This document shows positions 1 to 12,262 of a stretch of DNA of 64,000 nucleotides, piece by piece. Each line of letters opens with the position of its first letter. Positions within the stretch are counted from its first letter, which is position 1. Position numbers and translations under genes: made by a program. The DNA is taken from assembly GCA_964019135.1 (NCBI GenBank), contig OZ025265.1, positions 2,232,496 through 2,296,495 of the forward strand, in the 5' to 3' direction. The notes below the pieces were generated by a model. It was not told where the DNA came from. It saw nothing but the letters and a program-made list of their open reading frames with translations, and ran no database searches. Source of the stretch: Arenicola marina. Taxonomy: Eukaryota; Annelida; Polychaeta; Arenicolidae.

Positions 1-3000
1 AAGGAAGAAGGAACACACGGTCCCTTATAAAAATATCAAAAAAGGTGATGCCTTTACCAAGAATTAGGGTGTGGTCTAACCAGCCTGGGCGATAATTGCC
101 ACATCGAGGCACACATTTAATTACCGCAGCTTTCAAAGTGGATCCATAGCCACTGACACTGATATTACGTGGCGATGGCACGGGAGTCTGCAAAGGTGGA
201 ATCGACACCAGCGCCATAGCGGTACGCGCCAGAATTACTCCAACTAGAAGCCAGACGAACTTCCGGGAATAAGTGCCCATTAATGAGCCTCCCTGTGATC
301 ATACATTGTCGCCACATACACCTGACGCCCCGGCCGACCCCGCTATCTCACATTACGTGGAGGCCGTGACAAGCGCACCTGTCTCAGAGCGCTCGGCGCT
401 GATAGCTGAACGTAAAATTAGCGTCGTGCATGATTAACGCCGCACATCTACCCCAATGGCTGCCCAGATAGGAAGGGGATATGCGATATATGTAACAGCT
501 GTACAATCAGATGTTGAGAAATTATAGGCACTGTTTGCTTTGATCATGGATATGGGCATATGGCAAGTTAAGAATACAGATGATACGTTATAAAGGAGTA
601 CTTGTGTGTTGTTAGTTTTCGTTGTTACGCATAATCCAAATATTACTTACATTGGTGAAGAAAATATTAACCGATAAGTTAACATAACAAATGAGATACG
701 CTCACGCGTGTGAAATTGCACAAAATTGCGACTTTGGCATCCAAAAGCTGGAACGTTACAGAAGGGCTAAGATTGACTTTCCTTGTACGTGTAGATTATA
801 ACAGTCAGCATTGAGAGATCTCGCCATAAATCATACTCGGAAGTAAATGGTCGGCCACGAGAGCGCCACCTAGCGAGCGGGTTAATCACTGCTGGCCGAG
901 CCGTCCGGGGAGCCGGCGGCGGGCGATCGCGGCGCACTTGGAAGGCCAATATATCTTCCGTGCTATCAAGACTTGTCAGCAGTCATCGTCCTCGGCCGGG
1001 GCCCCGGGCGGGATGGGTGGCTGGTCGGCGCTTCCCGCGACGCGCATGTACCGTATACCTCGGGAGATATCCCTGGGATGGCGAGTCTCTTCTTTCTGGA
1101 TACTCCATGCCCCACATATATATAGCAGTGGGTCGAGGCAGGCTTGCAGTGGGATGATGTTGTGGGTCTCCGCTAAAATTACCACCATGTCCGTGTACCA
1201 TTCTGGTTCAAAGTCGGTGCGCAGTAACATCGTATACCGGGTGGTGGTGGGGGTGGGTGGGGGGTAGTCCCGGCTTACAGTGACAAAGATAGGCGCAACA
1301 AGTACCTAGCTCTCCGGCCTCGAGGCCTATATATAGCAAACTTTGTTCGTAGTTTATTTGTATTTCTAATACATATATATCAAGTCTTTAACGTTATTTT
1401 AACGATTGTGATTTAGTCTTAAAGCATGTGTGAAACGGTGTATAGGTGCGTTCTGCGTCATGAACTTGCGTTCCGTCCATGATCTCCCAGTAGAGGGCAT
1501 TGACATCAGCTCAAGTTCCGCGTCCCTCTTTGTTTACTCAAAAAACGTTTCATTGAAAAGGAACCTTTAAAAACCCACACAAACAGTGCGTGGTCAATTA
1601 AGTCAAAACCGCCGGCCCCGAGACTCGTTGGTACCTCAGGGCTTGCACCCAGCGTCCTGTGCTACAGAAATATGGCGGTATAAACCATGGGTTGATGTTA
1701 CGCCCTTTATCCTGTAACAGACGTTGGTTAAACAAACATATGATACGTCAATGACTTCTAGCTGCCAACTCATTTAAAAGTCTTGTTTACACCCGGGCCC
1801 CGTCAATTCGAGACGCCCGCGGCTGAATATTTCGCATGAATAGGTAGGTATTAAACATGGAGCCGGGGGGAATAGTCGGCCAGTGCCTTTGGAACCTACG
1901 GACCCTGTTGTCAGACAGACCACAGTCTTATGGTCAACGATTCGCCCACAGTTAGCACGAAGGGCCCTGCAGAACTAATGTAAGGTTATCATGTATCATG
2001 ATCTGAGAAGTATTTTCTCAATATTTAGCTTCTAGGATTTTGTTAATTATCTGACTTGCTATGACCCTAATATGGCAAAGTACCAGAGTATCAAAAGGAC
2101 ACGTAATGCGACAGGCTTCGTCTGGTATGTTTGCATTGGACGCGAACCGGATGGTCAGTATCATTTAACGGGTTAGTTGAACCTGCAGGTCTAAATGAAA
2201 CAGGTCGTAAAAAGGCAATAACCATAAAGATGATGATGTCGTAAAAGCCTTAGGGTCATTAGAGTGGTACAGCCCGGAGTACACGAGGACGCACCCTACT
2301 ACTGGCGTGAGTGGGTGGTTTGGGTAATGACGATCGGGGTGACCTTCTACCCGATCCACAACTATTTATATGTTACTCCTGCTGGGAGGGGAGTAACTTA
2401 TGTCCAGCGTATATGTTTGCCCTATCCAGAGGGCACGTGGTGGATATATGTTACCCCTCTTCGAACAGGAGCAAAAATATTAGTACACCAAGATAGGTCA
2501 TACGGCGATTCCTTGTAATCGTTCTCCGGTGGCGCCGCCAAGCGGTGAGCGCGTAGCGTTGCACAGTGCCGCCGTCAACAGGCATCAACTTCAAGTTTGG
2601 TCTGCCATAAATTGCCCGAATTCACGAAAGAAATGTCACGGAAGGCCATTCTTCAGGTTCCCCAAAGAAAAAGAAAGGTAAGACATGCTTCTTGTGTTAA
2701 TTTATCAGTCATTGATATCGTGCATCGATTATCACCGCCACAATTGCCGATAATTCTCTATTATCGCCCACGTCGAAGCGGGCTGATGCAAGTAAAAGCA
2801 GTCAAAAATCTATCGTTGCAAATTATTACTCAATAATTATCAGATGACAACAAACTTCAAGTGACTGCCAAGGCCTAGCGAATGTGCAATCAGATGTCCT
2901 TATCAATGTCCTGGGGTTTAAATCAAAATTAGGTGAACTCAAACCATATAGTATATGATCATATATAGACCTATAGCTGCCATGGGTGTCCGGCTCCCAG

Positions 3001-3449
3001 TTTATGGCTAGCTTTGTCAGCTTTGTCAAAGGTAACCAAAGCCTTTGTCTGCATTTCTACTTAGCGCTTGTGCAGTCTTTTTTTAAAAAGTTTATAAGCA
3101 TTTATAATGTGTTGTATGTGTATGTTGTTTTTTATTATTATTTTTCAGATCCCAGAGATATGCAAGAAGGAAACACTTGTTGAATAAGTCCAGTTTCCGC
3201 ATCAGCTGAAGTAGTTTATATTCTTAAAGCTGCTCATGTCTCAGAATTTCTGTAGAAATGAGTAATCTTGTTGATGTTTGTATTTTTGTATTCAAAAATA
3301 TCAATTGGTTAATCATGGCTTTGTTGTTTATTATTATTATTTAGGCTTAGAATATATATCACTGAACTTCGGGCGTCGTGGTGTTTGTTATAGGCCTACA
3401 CTTGTTGGGAGCCTGGGTTTGCAGTGTGGGTGCGGGGGGGAGGGGGGGG
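1..3449. other. Intergenic sequence without recognisable gene
   Basis: I see no supported coding region in this stretch. The open frames are short, overlap on both strands, and show no domain or composition that suggests a protein. Local features are a G-rich run at 1241-1266 with four or more G tracts (possible G-quadruplex) and a short hairpin at 2372-2397, whose arms GTTACTCC and GGAGTAAC are exact complements. The region around 900-1060 is CpG-rich but has no other promoter signal that I can support. Confidence 0.5.
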
Positions 3450-3703
3450 GGGGCAAGGGCGGGGGTTCGTGTTTCCAGATCAGGAAGAATAAATTTATTT
3501 ATTACCAGCTCACGATGAATTAAAAAGATAACTAACAGTATACATAGGAAGGAGGATACATGATATAAATTAGCGATTTCCCGATTCACGGTTATTTAAT
3601 ATTATAATTCCCAGTCCGCGAAGAATCATTTGCCTCAACCCCAGTTCACGGTGAAATGAAAACCCCATTCCCGAGTAACGGAAATATCCCCCACCCCCCG
3701 CCC
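3450..3703 (-). mobile_element. MITE-like dispersed repeat, copy A (minus orientation)
   Basis: Reverse-complemented, this segment aligns along its length with 10061-10355. Shared landmarks in the same order are an end block GGGGCAAGGG, then CGGGAATGGGGTTTTCA, CACCGTGAACTGGG, AACCGTGAATCGGGAAATCG, and ATCATGTATCC. The interior holds loosely repeated motifs of the form CGTGAACTGGGAAT spaced about 30-40 bp apart. The left end (3450-3459) carries GGGGCAAGGG and the right end is a CCCGCCC-type C-rich block, so the terminal repeats are degenerate in this copy. No coding capacity is visible. I infer a short non-autonomous DNA element, but two copies are too few to fix its ends. Confidence 0.55.
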
Positions 3704-5594
3704 TAAATAATTGTGAAGTGTTCAATAATCGAACAGTCAAGGGTACATCTTCGTTTTCAGCCAGCAAAGTTATCAGCAAGTTAGAGGAGCCAACACTTTG
3801 AAACAGTTTACTGTCAGTTAATGACGTTCTCGGAATATGACGCCTTGATGATACTAACAACTACTTATTGCCGCCTAAACAAATAAATAGTATATATATT
3901 TAATGTTAAATATACCTGAAAGAGCACCACCAGGCTTTACATCAACGGGTTTAATAGGGCGCAGACAGCGTTATCGTCAGCGCAGTGGCAGCCCAACGTT
4001 ACGCGCTCGCCGCATAGCGGCGCCACTACTCACCGCATTACACATTTTACAATGGGCGCGCGCCGTATGACCTATCTTGGTGTACTAGTATCTTTGACAG
4101 GAGTAACATGTCTTCGCGGATCGGCTGGATCTCATAGAATTGTCTATTGTCATTGTCATTGCTTCCAAGGTTACCATTCGGGCATTGATGACGGCGACAA
4201 TCGTTAACAAGGCTACCATTGGCAGATTTATGACGGCGACAATATATAACCTAATTGGCCCAGTTATTACGTCGCGTGTGGGCCAGGCATCGGAGACCCA
4301 TATATATGTAATATAACTTATACATTTATCAGCCTGGGTCTCTCGGGTTTCCCAAATGACATGGGCTCGTTCCCGCCCCCCGTGGCATGTCCCACGTGAC
4401 CTCCTCTCCACGTGCTGTAAGTAAACACGTCTATGTCATACTTCAATTAGACCAGAGACCGGTTGTTGCTGGATGCGGGTAGGGCTGTATTCCTGGCACG
4501 TTATCTTCCCCTGGCGCAGAGACGATTGGGGCTGCATCAGTAATTGATATATGGCCCGTGGCGTCTCCACGAGGTGGGGTTCCGGGCGTGCTTGGCGCAC
4601 TGGCTGGTGACCACGGCAACGCAGGGTATTATCGCTCAGGTGCTGATGGGACAGGGATGCCAGAAAAAGACAAAACGATAAGGACTTCACTGTGCGTATC
4701 TACCATACACTTCTAGTCATTCATGTTTCATAGCACAAAAGGACAATCTCCGCAATTGTATATAAGCTACTTTGGAATACAACTGATATTGACAACCGCA
4801 GTCAACAGATTGTAGTGTCCTGTATAAAAATTAGATTTCACGATATTTGAACGTCATTCAGACTCGTGCTTCCCCAGCTCAATACATATACTGATCTATA
4901 CGATCTGCAGTGCTACCGTCAAACACATATATATATATATATAATATATGTGTACATAGACAGGAGCCTAATAGATCACATATAGCATAGCAGCGCAAAG
5001 TCATAATCTTGCAGAGAAGTTTTTTTTCGTCCTATGTTCCCTAGTTATCGATTCTGATCCCTCAGTCCTACCATCCCCTATCCAGGTGAATCCCATGTCT
5101 CTACATAAATACATAAATACCGTAATCTGGGGTGAGTAGTTTGGTGTGGGGCTCGGAGATGGGTGCAGGGTGGTGGCGGTGAGGGGGGGGGGGATGGGGC
5201 AGGTGAATTGGTATTGGGGAAAGGGGTAGGAGTAGGGAACGGAACCAAGAAAGGGGAGGGAGGGGTTCTATATATCAACAGCACCGCTGTCTGGTGGCCC
5301 TCTGGCGGCCAATGCGGCATTATGAAATGGGATCTGACATTGGTCACTGGCTGTGATGAATAAAACCAGCATAACAGGGGGCTGGGGGGGATATTGGGGC
5401 CTTGGGTAAGAGGAATGGAGATTGAGCTGGATAGACTGGGAACTGATATTTGAGTATGGCGGTAGGGGTAGTGGTGGCGGTGGTGCTAGTGGTCGAGGGG
5501 GGGGGGGTGGAGCCGCGGGGGTGGGGGGGGGGGCACCGGGATAAGAAGTAAGCAACGTGCATATTTATCCCATTATATCACAATAGCGACACGT
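3704..5594. other. Intergenic sequence with AT microsatellite and G-rich tracts
   Basis: No gene is supported here. The contents are a TA dinucleotide run at about 4925-4950, a G-rich stretch at about 5161-5260, and another at about 5370-5540 that includes an uninterrupted run of about ten G near 5500. Open frames across the G-rich parts are proline- or glycine-rich low-complexity shadows on opposite strands. Confidence 0.5.
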
Positions 5595-8503
5595 TTGTGA
5601 AGATGGTGTGAGCGAAGGCCAGGTATCCCTGCTTACATCAGGCTGAGGTGGGCGGTGAAGATGGGGTGAGAGAAGGCCAGGTATCCCTACTTATATCAGG
5701 CTGAGGTGGTCGGTGAAGATGGGGTGACAGAAGGCCAGGTATGCCTGCTTATATCAGGCTGAGGTGGACGGTGAAGATGGGGTGGGAGAAGGCCAGGTAT
5801 GCCTGCTTATATTAGGCTAAAGTGGACGGTGAAGATGGGGTGAGAGAAGGCCAGGTATCCCTGCTTATATCAGGCTGAGGTGGACGGTGAAGATGGGGTG
5901 AGAGAAGGCCAGGTATCCCTGCTTACATCAGGCTACAGCGGACGGTGAAGATGGGGTGAGAGAAGGCCAGGTATCCCTGCTTATATCAGGCTGAGGTGGG
6001 CGGTGAAGATGGGGTGAGAGAAGGCCAGGTATCCCTGTTTATATCAGGCTGAGGTGGACGGTGAAGATGGGGTGGGAGAAGGCCAGGTATCCCTGCTTAC
6101 ATCAGGCTGAGGTGGACGGTGAAGATAGGGTGAGAGAAGGCCAGGTATCCCTGCTTACATCAGGCTGAGGTGGACGGTGAAGATGGGGTGAGAGAAGGCC
6201 AGGTATCCCTGCTTATATCAGGTTGAGGTGGACGGTGAAGATGGGGTGAGAGAAGGCCAGGTATCCCTGCTTATATCAGGCTGAGGTGGTCGGTGAAGAT
6301 GGGGTGAGAGAAGGCCAGGTATCCCTGCTTATATCAGGCTGAGGTGGACGGTGAGGATGGGGTGAGAGAAACCCAGGTATCCCTGCTTATATCAGGCTGA
6401 GGTTATCGGTGAAGATGGGGTGAGAGAAAGCCAGGTATCCCTGCTTATATCAGGCTGAGGTGGACGGTGAAGATGGGGTGTGAGAAGGCCAGGTATCCCT
6501 GCTTACATCAGGCTGAGGTGGACGGTGAAGATAGGGTGTGAGAAGGCCAGGTATCCCTGCTTACATCAGACTGAGGTGGACGGTGAAGATGGGGTGAGAG
6601 AAGGCCAGGTATCCCTGCTTATATCAGGTTGAGGTGGACGGTGAAGATGGGGTGAGAGAAGGCCAGGTATCCCTGCTTATATCAGGCTGAGGTGGTCGGT
6701 GAAGATGGGGTGAGAGAAGGCCAGGTATCCCTGCTTATATCAGGCTGAGGTTATCGGTGAAGATGGGGTGAGAGAAGGCCAGGTATCCCTGCTTATATCA
6801 GGCTGAGGTGGTCGGTGAAGATGGGGTGAGAGAAGGCCAGGTATCCCTGCTTATATCAGGCTGAGGTGGACGGTGAAGATGGGGTGAGAGAAGGCCAGGT
6901 ATCCCTGCTTATATCAGGCTGAGGTTATCGGTGAAGATGGGGTGAGAGAAGGCCAGGTATCCCTGCTTACATCAGGCTGAGGTGGACGGTGAAGATGGGG
7001 TGAGAGAAGGCCAGGTATCCCTGCTTATATTAGGCTGAGGTGGACGGTGAAGATGGGGTGAGAGAAGGCCAGGTATCCCTACTTATATCAGGCTGAGGTG
7101 GTCGGTGAAGATGGGGTGAGAGAAGGCCAGGTATCCCTGCTTATATCAGGCTGAGGTGGACGGTGAAGATGGGGTGAGAGAAGGCCAGGTATCCCTGCTT
7201 ATATCAGGCTGAGGTGGACGGTGAAGATGGGGTGAGAGAAGGCCAGGTATCCCTGCTTATATCAGGCTGAGGTGGACGGTGAAGATGGGGTGAGAGAAGG
7301 CCAGGTATCCCTGCTTATATCAGGCTGAGGTGGACGGTGAAGATGGGGTGAGAGAAGGCCAGGTATCCCTGCTTATATCAGGCTGAGGTGGGCGGTGAAG
7401 ATGGGGTGAGAGAAGGCCAGGTATCCCTGCTTATATCAGGCTGAGGTGGGCGGTGAAGATGGGGTGAGAGAAGGCCAGGTATCCCTGCTTATATCAGGCT
7501 GAGGTGGACGGTGAAGATGGGGTGAGAGAAGGCCAGGTATCCCTGCTTATATCAGGCTGAGGTGGACGGTGAAGATGGGGTGAGAGAAGGCCAGGTATCC
7601 CTGCTTATATCAGGCTGAGGTGGACGGTGAAGATGGGGTGAGAGAAGGCCAGGTATCCCTGCTTATATCAGGCTGAGGTGGTCGGTGAAGATGGGGTGAC
7701 AGAAGGCCAGGTATCCCTACTTATATCAGGCTGAGGTGGACGGTGAAGATGGGGTGAGAGAAGGCCAGGTATCCCTGCTTACATCAGGCTGAGGTGGACG
7801 GTGAAGATGGGGTGAGAGAAGGCCAGGTATCCCTACTTATATCAGGCTGAGGTGGTCGGTGAAGATGGGGTGAGAGAAGGCCAGGTATCCCTGCTTATAT
7901 CAGGCTGAGGTGGTCGGTGAAGATGGGGTGAGAGAAGGCCAGGTATCCCTGCTTATATCAGGCTGAGGTGGACGGTGAAGATGGGGTGAGAGAAGGCCAG
8001 GTATCCCTGCTTATATCAGGCTGAGGTGGACGGTGAAGATGGGGTGAGAGAAGGCCAGGTATCCCTGCTTATATCAGGCTGAGGTGGTCGGTGAAGATGG
8101 GGTGACAGAAGGCCAGGTATCCCTGCTTATATCAGGCTGAGGTGGTCGGTGAAGATGGGGTGAGAGAAGGCCAGGTATCCCTGCTTATATCAGGCTGAGG
8201 TGGACGGTGAAGATGGGGTGAGAGAAGGCCAGGTATCCCTGCTTATATCAGGCTGAGGTGGACGGTGAAGATGGGGTGAGAGAAGGCCAGGTATCCCTGC
8301 TTATATCAGACTGAGGTGGTCGGTGAAGATGGGGTGAGAGAAGGCCAGGTATCCCTGCTTATATCAGGCTGAGGTGGTCGGTGAAGATGGGGTGAGAGAA
8401 GGCCAGGTATCCCTGCTTATATCAGGCTGAGGTGGACGGTGAAGATGGGGTGACAGAAGGCCAGGTATCCCTGCTTACATTAGACTGAAGTGGTTGGTGA
8501 AGA
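5595..8503. repeat. Minisatellite array, 58-bp unit, about 50 copies
   Basis: The unit length is 58 bp, measured between successive occurrences of ATATCAGGCTGAGG. The unit begins GGTGAAGATGGGGTGAGAG and contains GGCCAGGTATCCCTGC. Copies differ mainly at a few sites: GTGGACGGTG, GTGGTCGGTG, GTGGGCGGTG or GTTATCGGTG at the unit junction, and TATATCAGG versus TACATCAGG. Copies near both edges are the most diverged (for example 5595-5850 and 8450-8503) and the interior is nearly homogeneous, as expected for unequal exchange. The unit contains stops in some frames, so there is no long open frame and no sign of coding. Confidence 0.97.
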
Positions 8504-9190
8504 GCTGCCAATTGGCCTCCTACGGTGCGTGCATAACTTGGACTTTAAGATGTGTGTCTTCGGGGGATAGATATTTATAACAAGTGCCCGCTGCCTTCGA
8601 CCTGCTCCGCCCCATCCCACGTGCGGCGACAGTTTTGCGGATTGAGGCTAGGATCCGACTCCCCCGCAGACCACAAGATGGCGCCACCGGCGAGCGGGAG
8701 AGTGCTAATATTTGCCACGGGTCCACGTTGAATATTGTTTCCACAAAGCCGAGCGTCATTGATCTGGGCTTGAACCCCGTCCGCCGGGCCCCAAGCCTGC
8801 TGTCCCCAAGGCTATGATGAACGAGCACCGCCCGCACGCTAATTATGTCAACTGGGGTGAACTGTAAGTTAAGCCGCACTGTTATCGCAATGCTACGACG
8901 TGACAAGGTAAGTGGAGCAGCTCTAACACAGCTGGTTGAATGCGATCAATGCAATCAAATTTTGTCTTTTTGGGGGGTATTAAATCACAATGATACAGTT
9001 AAAAATAAAACTCGTTACGCGTCAGAGAAGCTCATTTCGCACATGTTAACTTATGCGCCCGCAGAATCTGACATGATAATATTTTGTATACCTTTTATCT
9101 AGTTATGAAAATACAGAATGGTGATAATAATATAGCGATAAGGATTTGGTCATCAGTTGATACAGTAGAACACATCTTAACGAAGGGGGA
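8504..9190. other. Intergenic sequence, no supported gene
   Basis: A 128-codon open frame on the minus strand (8906-8520) overlaps a plus-strand frame and has no recognisable domain, so I do not call it. The part at 8600-8720 is CpG-rich and contains AAGATGGCGCC, a YY1-like core, at about 8677-8687. That alone is not enough to call a promoter. Confidence 0.4.
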
Positions 9191-9262
9191 CCGTCCTTGT
9201 GCAGTGATTAGCGCAGTAGACCGCTGATCGATAGATCGTGGGTTCGAGTCCGGACTCGGGCG
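9191..9262 (+). mobile_element. tRNA-derived SINE head
   Basis: An A-box-like segment TTAGCGCAGTAG lies at 9208-9219 and a perfect B box GGTTCGAGTCC at 9241-9251. Their spacing of about 33 bp fits the internal RNA polymerase III promoter of a tRNA. The sequence reads like the tRNA-related part of an invertebrate SINE rather than a functional tRNA: no full acceptor stem or convincing cloverleaf closes around it. The 3' body of the element is not delimited. It probably extends into the sequence after 9262, which contains a CCATTGG motif. Confidence 0.6.
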
Positions 9263-9892
9263 CTCCCTAATCCGGGGCTTATGTCAGCCATTGGCCCTAA
9301 ATCGTCCAAGGCCCAATTTAGCCATTGCGTGCGCAGATTTTCATTTCATATGACTTCAGATCGGCTTTTTCTGGTTTTCCCGCAGCTGGTGCTCACTGTG
9401 AGGGTTCACTGTATGTTTGTTATGGCGTTAACCACACACCTGGCGATGAGAGGCAGGCTATGTCCGCGCCCAGGTTCCGGATGTTTACATAGCGAGACAA
9501 CGTATGGAATGTACCATTATAGACGCACGGCCCAAAGAGCTATTACAGCCATAGATAACACTCCTGTAAACAAACAGTAACTGTACTGGACATATGTTCT
9601 CTCAAGTTTAACAGGCATTTAACCTGATACGGAGCATGGCGGTTATGGGCTTTCTGATCAAAAGATTATTTGAAACTAATTGCTGAATTCCAACTAGCTC
9701 TTTGGGTTTAGTGTATCATAATGGAAATTATGTTAAAACTGTTTTGGCTATATAGAAACAAGATTCGATATATATGAACAGTGTTTGTTGAAATGTTTAC
9801 CAAGCACGAGTTCAGCCTATGCAATTCAGCAGTAAATAATTCACGGTTCTTATTTGTGGTGCGTGCTGCACCCCCCTCCCCCCGCCACCACA
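9263..9892. other. Intergenic sequence
   Basis: I see no gene and no clear repeat in this stretch. The first 80 bases may be the tail of the SINE that precedes it. A pyrimidine-rich patch lies at about 9868-9890. Confidence 0.4.
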
Positions 9893-10000
9893 CCTGACAT
9901 GGTCTGGTGGTTAGGACGTTTTTTTCAATTAGCTCTTCCGTCGTGCTGCTGCAGGTCGTGGGTTCGCGCCCCACTGTGCGACTGTTTATGCAAGACAAAG
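9893..10000 (+). mobile_element. tRNA-derived SINE head, interrupted
   Basis: TGGTGGTTAGGACG at 9905-9918 resembles an A box, and GGTTCGCGCCC at 9961-9971 resembles a B box preceded by the common GGTCGTG lead. The A-to-B distance is longer than in a tRNA because of an insertion-like stretch with a T run near 9918-9926. The MITE-like copy B starts about 60 bp downstream, so the two elements may be nested or chance neighbours. A functional tRNA is unlikely given the stretched spacing. Confidence 0.5.
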
Positions 10001-10060
10001 AACCAACCGTAGCGTGTGAATGCGCCATGAGGTATGAGTACCCCACCTTAGTGGGGGGGG

Positions 10061-10355
10061 GGGGCAAGGGGTGTTTCCGTTTCTCGGGAATGGGGTTTTC
10101 AATTCACCGTGAACTGGGAATGAAAAAAATAATTCTTCGTGAACTAGGAATGGGGTATTAGCCGACCGCCGTGATCAAGGATTGTCATTAATTGTGAACT
10201 GAGAATTTCAATATTAAACAACCGTGAATCGAGAAATCGTCAAGTTCGTATCATGTATCCGCCCCTCCATTGTATGCGGAGAGTTATTTTTTTAATTCAT
10301 CGCGATCTGGGAATACAAACATTAATTTTTCGTGACCTGGGAACATGACCCCCCC
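10061..10355 (+). mobile_element. MITE-like dispersed repeat, copy B (plus orientation)
   Basis: The left end is GGGGCAAGGGG (10061-10071) and the right end is CCCCTTGCCCC (10345-10355). These form an exact 11-bp terminal inverted repeat bounding 295 bp. The body matches the reverse complement of 3450-3703. Degenerate internal motifs of the type CGTGAACTGGGAAT, TCGTGAACTAGGAAT and CGTGAATCGAGAAAT recur every 30-45 bp. There is no open frame of note. Runs of G and C adjoin the ends, so the exact termini and any target-site duplication cannot be read with certainty. The best description is a non-autonomous inverted-repeat element. Confidence 0.6.
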
Positions 10356-11125
10356 CCCTTGCCCCTCTCCACCTTACAGGCCACACTTCCGGTCGCGAAC
10401 CAATCCCCAACCGTAGAGCGATATATCCCCGAGATGTGACTGAGACAGACGGCTCTGCTGTGATATTCCTGGTCAATGGATGTCTATAAATCGCCATCAA
10501 TACGCTGCTTGAACAAAATTGGATTATGAGTACACCCAAATGCGCAATCGCTGAATGTTTTTTTAGTGTCCAAAAGGCATAGCAACATATATGACCCACT
10601 TTAATGTAACCCAGTCCCTCATCAATCTCTGGAGCAGAATACTCATCCGCCAGGCGTCCAAAGGGTGAAGGTCACTCCGTCCTCAGGGCTATCTCTTACC
10701 TAACAAGGCGTAATAGACGGGACATCCACTTTCTATTGTCAGCCCAGTCTGGCGAATTATGTCCTTGCATCAAAAGGTCACCCACGTCATTTGGAATCCC
10801 GATGATGAGCTTATTATCACGGTTGGTCCTTTAGGTGGCTTTGTCTTCTTCTTTTAACGTTACACTAAGCTGCTTAGGGCTTCTGGAAACCGTCCTCTGT
10901 CTTTCTTCCCAATGCTGCCGAGTTTTCCGAGATGTCTTGGCTTGGTGGTGGATGCAATAAAGACTGCATAAAAGGATTTCTTTCTTTAACTAAGGTAGTT
11001 TTCATTGATTGGAAAGTAGGTATTAGATACATGAAAGGCAACTCCATCAGAGAGTAAGTTGTGTCCACGCCATGGAAATAGCATGGTCTAATCTCGCTTT
11101 CAATGGTACGCCATGGCGTTGTAAC
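10356..11125. other. Intergenic sequence
   Basis: No gene, RNA or repeat is supported. The short open frames here have no recognisable content. Confidence 0.4.
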
Positions 11126-11180
11126 CCCAGCGGTAGGGCGCCCGGCTATAACACGGCACCCGGGGGACTCGAACCCCACA
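11126..11180 (+). mobile_element. Degenerate tRNA-derived SINE remnant
   Basis: CCAGCGGTAGGGCG at 11127-11140 resembles a D-arm/A box, and GGACTCGAACC at 11165-11175 resembles a B box with two changes from GGTTCGAANCC. Between them, GCCCGGCTATAACACGGC reads like an anticodon-arm region. Spacing suits a tRNA-derived promoter. The changed B box suggests an old, inactive copy. No body or tail of the element could be delimited. Confidence 0.4.
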
Positions 11181-12212
11181 GACAGCCACAACCTGCTCAT
11201 ATAGCCATGGGGGGAATTCCTTTTAGTCTTTCCAATATACTCAACGTACAGATAATGATATAGGGCTATTGAACAATCGGTTTAATTTATTCAACGAAAC
11301 AAATTGACATTCATGTCGCATAGAGAAATAGGATGTGTGAGTAACTTTTATGAAGCTGATCTTTTGTAAAATCGTCACCACAAAAGTGCAACTTTTGTGT
11401 CCATGTAAATACGATTGAACACAGCAGGAAAAACATAACTAACTACTTAACTAATAATATAAGGTTGTGTTGATGGAACAGTGCAGTGGGAATGTTTTCA
11501 GCGTGTTACTGGGGTTTGTAAGTTCATCCTGCATAATAACAGGTGCCCGGCGCTCCTTGATCAGGTCTGGCTAATGAAACCAAAGCATGTATGTCATTAA
11601 CGCCGTACCATGGCGGTGGGGCGTGCCTTGAACTGAGGTAGCTATGACCACGCTTACTGTGTTTCCTTTATGATATATCTTGCTACCGGTCGCCCACAGA
11701 ACACACGAGAACGCCATGACGACCTTGCCACGGTGACCTCCAATCATTGAACACGTGACCACTTGTAGAATGAGGCGCCGATTCATCACACGACACCAAC
11801 ACGGCAGTGGAATATTAGGACATGTTCGTTCACCTTAAGGTTGCAAGAACCATCGTCTCCGCCACCTGATGACCACGTACCACCGTTTGGCACGCCATGT
11901 TTTCTCAAACAGGAGACGACGATCCGCAGTACACTTATTGCTGCACCTTCTACAAAATGTGTTTCTGTGTATATGTTGTGTTGGGAATGCGGGTAATGCA
12001 GTACTTTACCATCAATGGACGATGAAGGGTGGTTATACGTCCTTCGTTATGCCACAGCCCGACTTACCTAAAATGAAAGTAGAAAGGCTTCATGAATAGG
12101 TCATCACGCGAATGTCATAGAATATAAATAAGATTCACGATTATGTAATAGCAGGCGCCAACATTTTACCATTGCCACTCAAAGTCAGTTAGACGAATTT
12201 AAATAACTGTTA
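11181..12212. other. Intergenic sequence
   Basis: No supported gene or repeat. Open frames at 11571-11789 (minus) and 11869-12099 (plus) are short, unmatched to any family I know, and have no splice or start context that singles them out. Confidence 0.4.
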
Positions 12213-12262
12213 CAAGATTCAAGAGATTCAAGATTCAAGATTGATTTATTTGACTAAGTATG
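12213..12262. mobile_element. Possible retroposon tail with AAGATTC tandem heptamers
   Basis: Four closely spaced AAGATTC motifs occupy 12214-12242 and are followed by GATTTATTTGAC. Short tandem tails of this kind are typical of 3' ends of non-LTR elements. No coding part of such an element is visible next to it, so this is a tentative call. Confidence 0.25.

Noticed and set aside
5595-8503. CRISPR-like array
   Set aside because: Repeats are contiguous without unique spacers, as in all the other arrays here, and the sequence is clearly eukaryotic.
8520-8906. 128-codon minus-strand frame next to the 58-bp array
   Set aside because: No domain, no supporting splice sites, and an overlapping plus-strand frame of similar quality.
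9191-9262. Functional tRNA gene
   Set aside because: A and B boxes are present, but no complete acceptor stem closes the cloverleaf and there is no T-run terminator at the right distance. A SINE head fits better.
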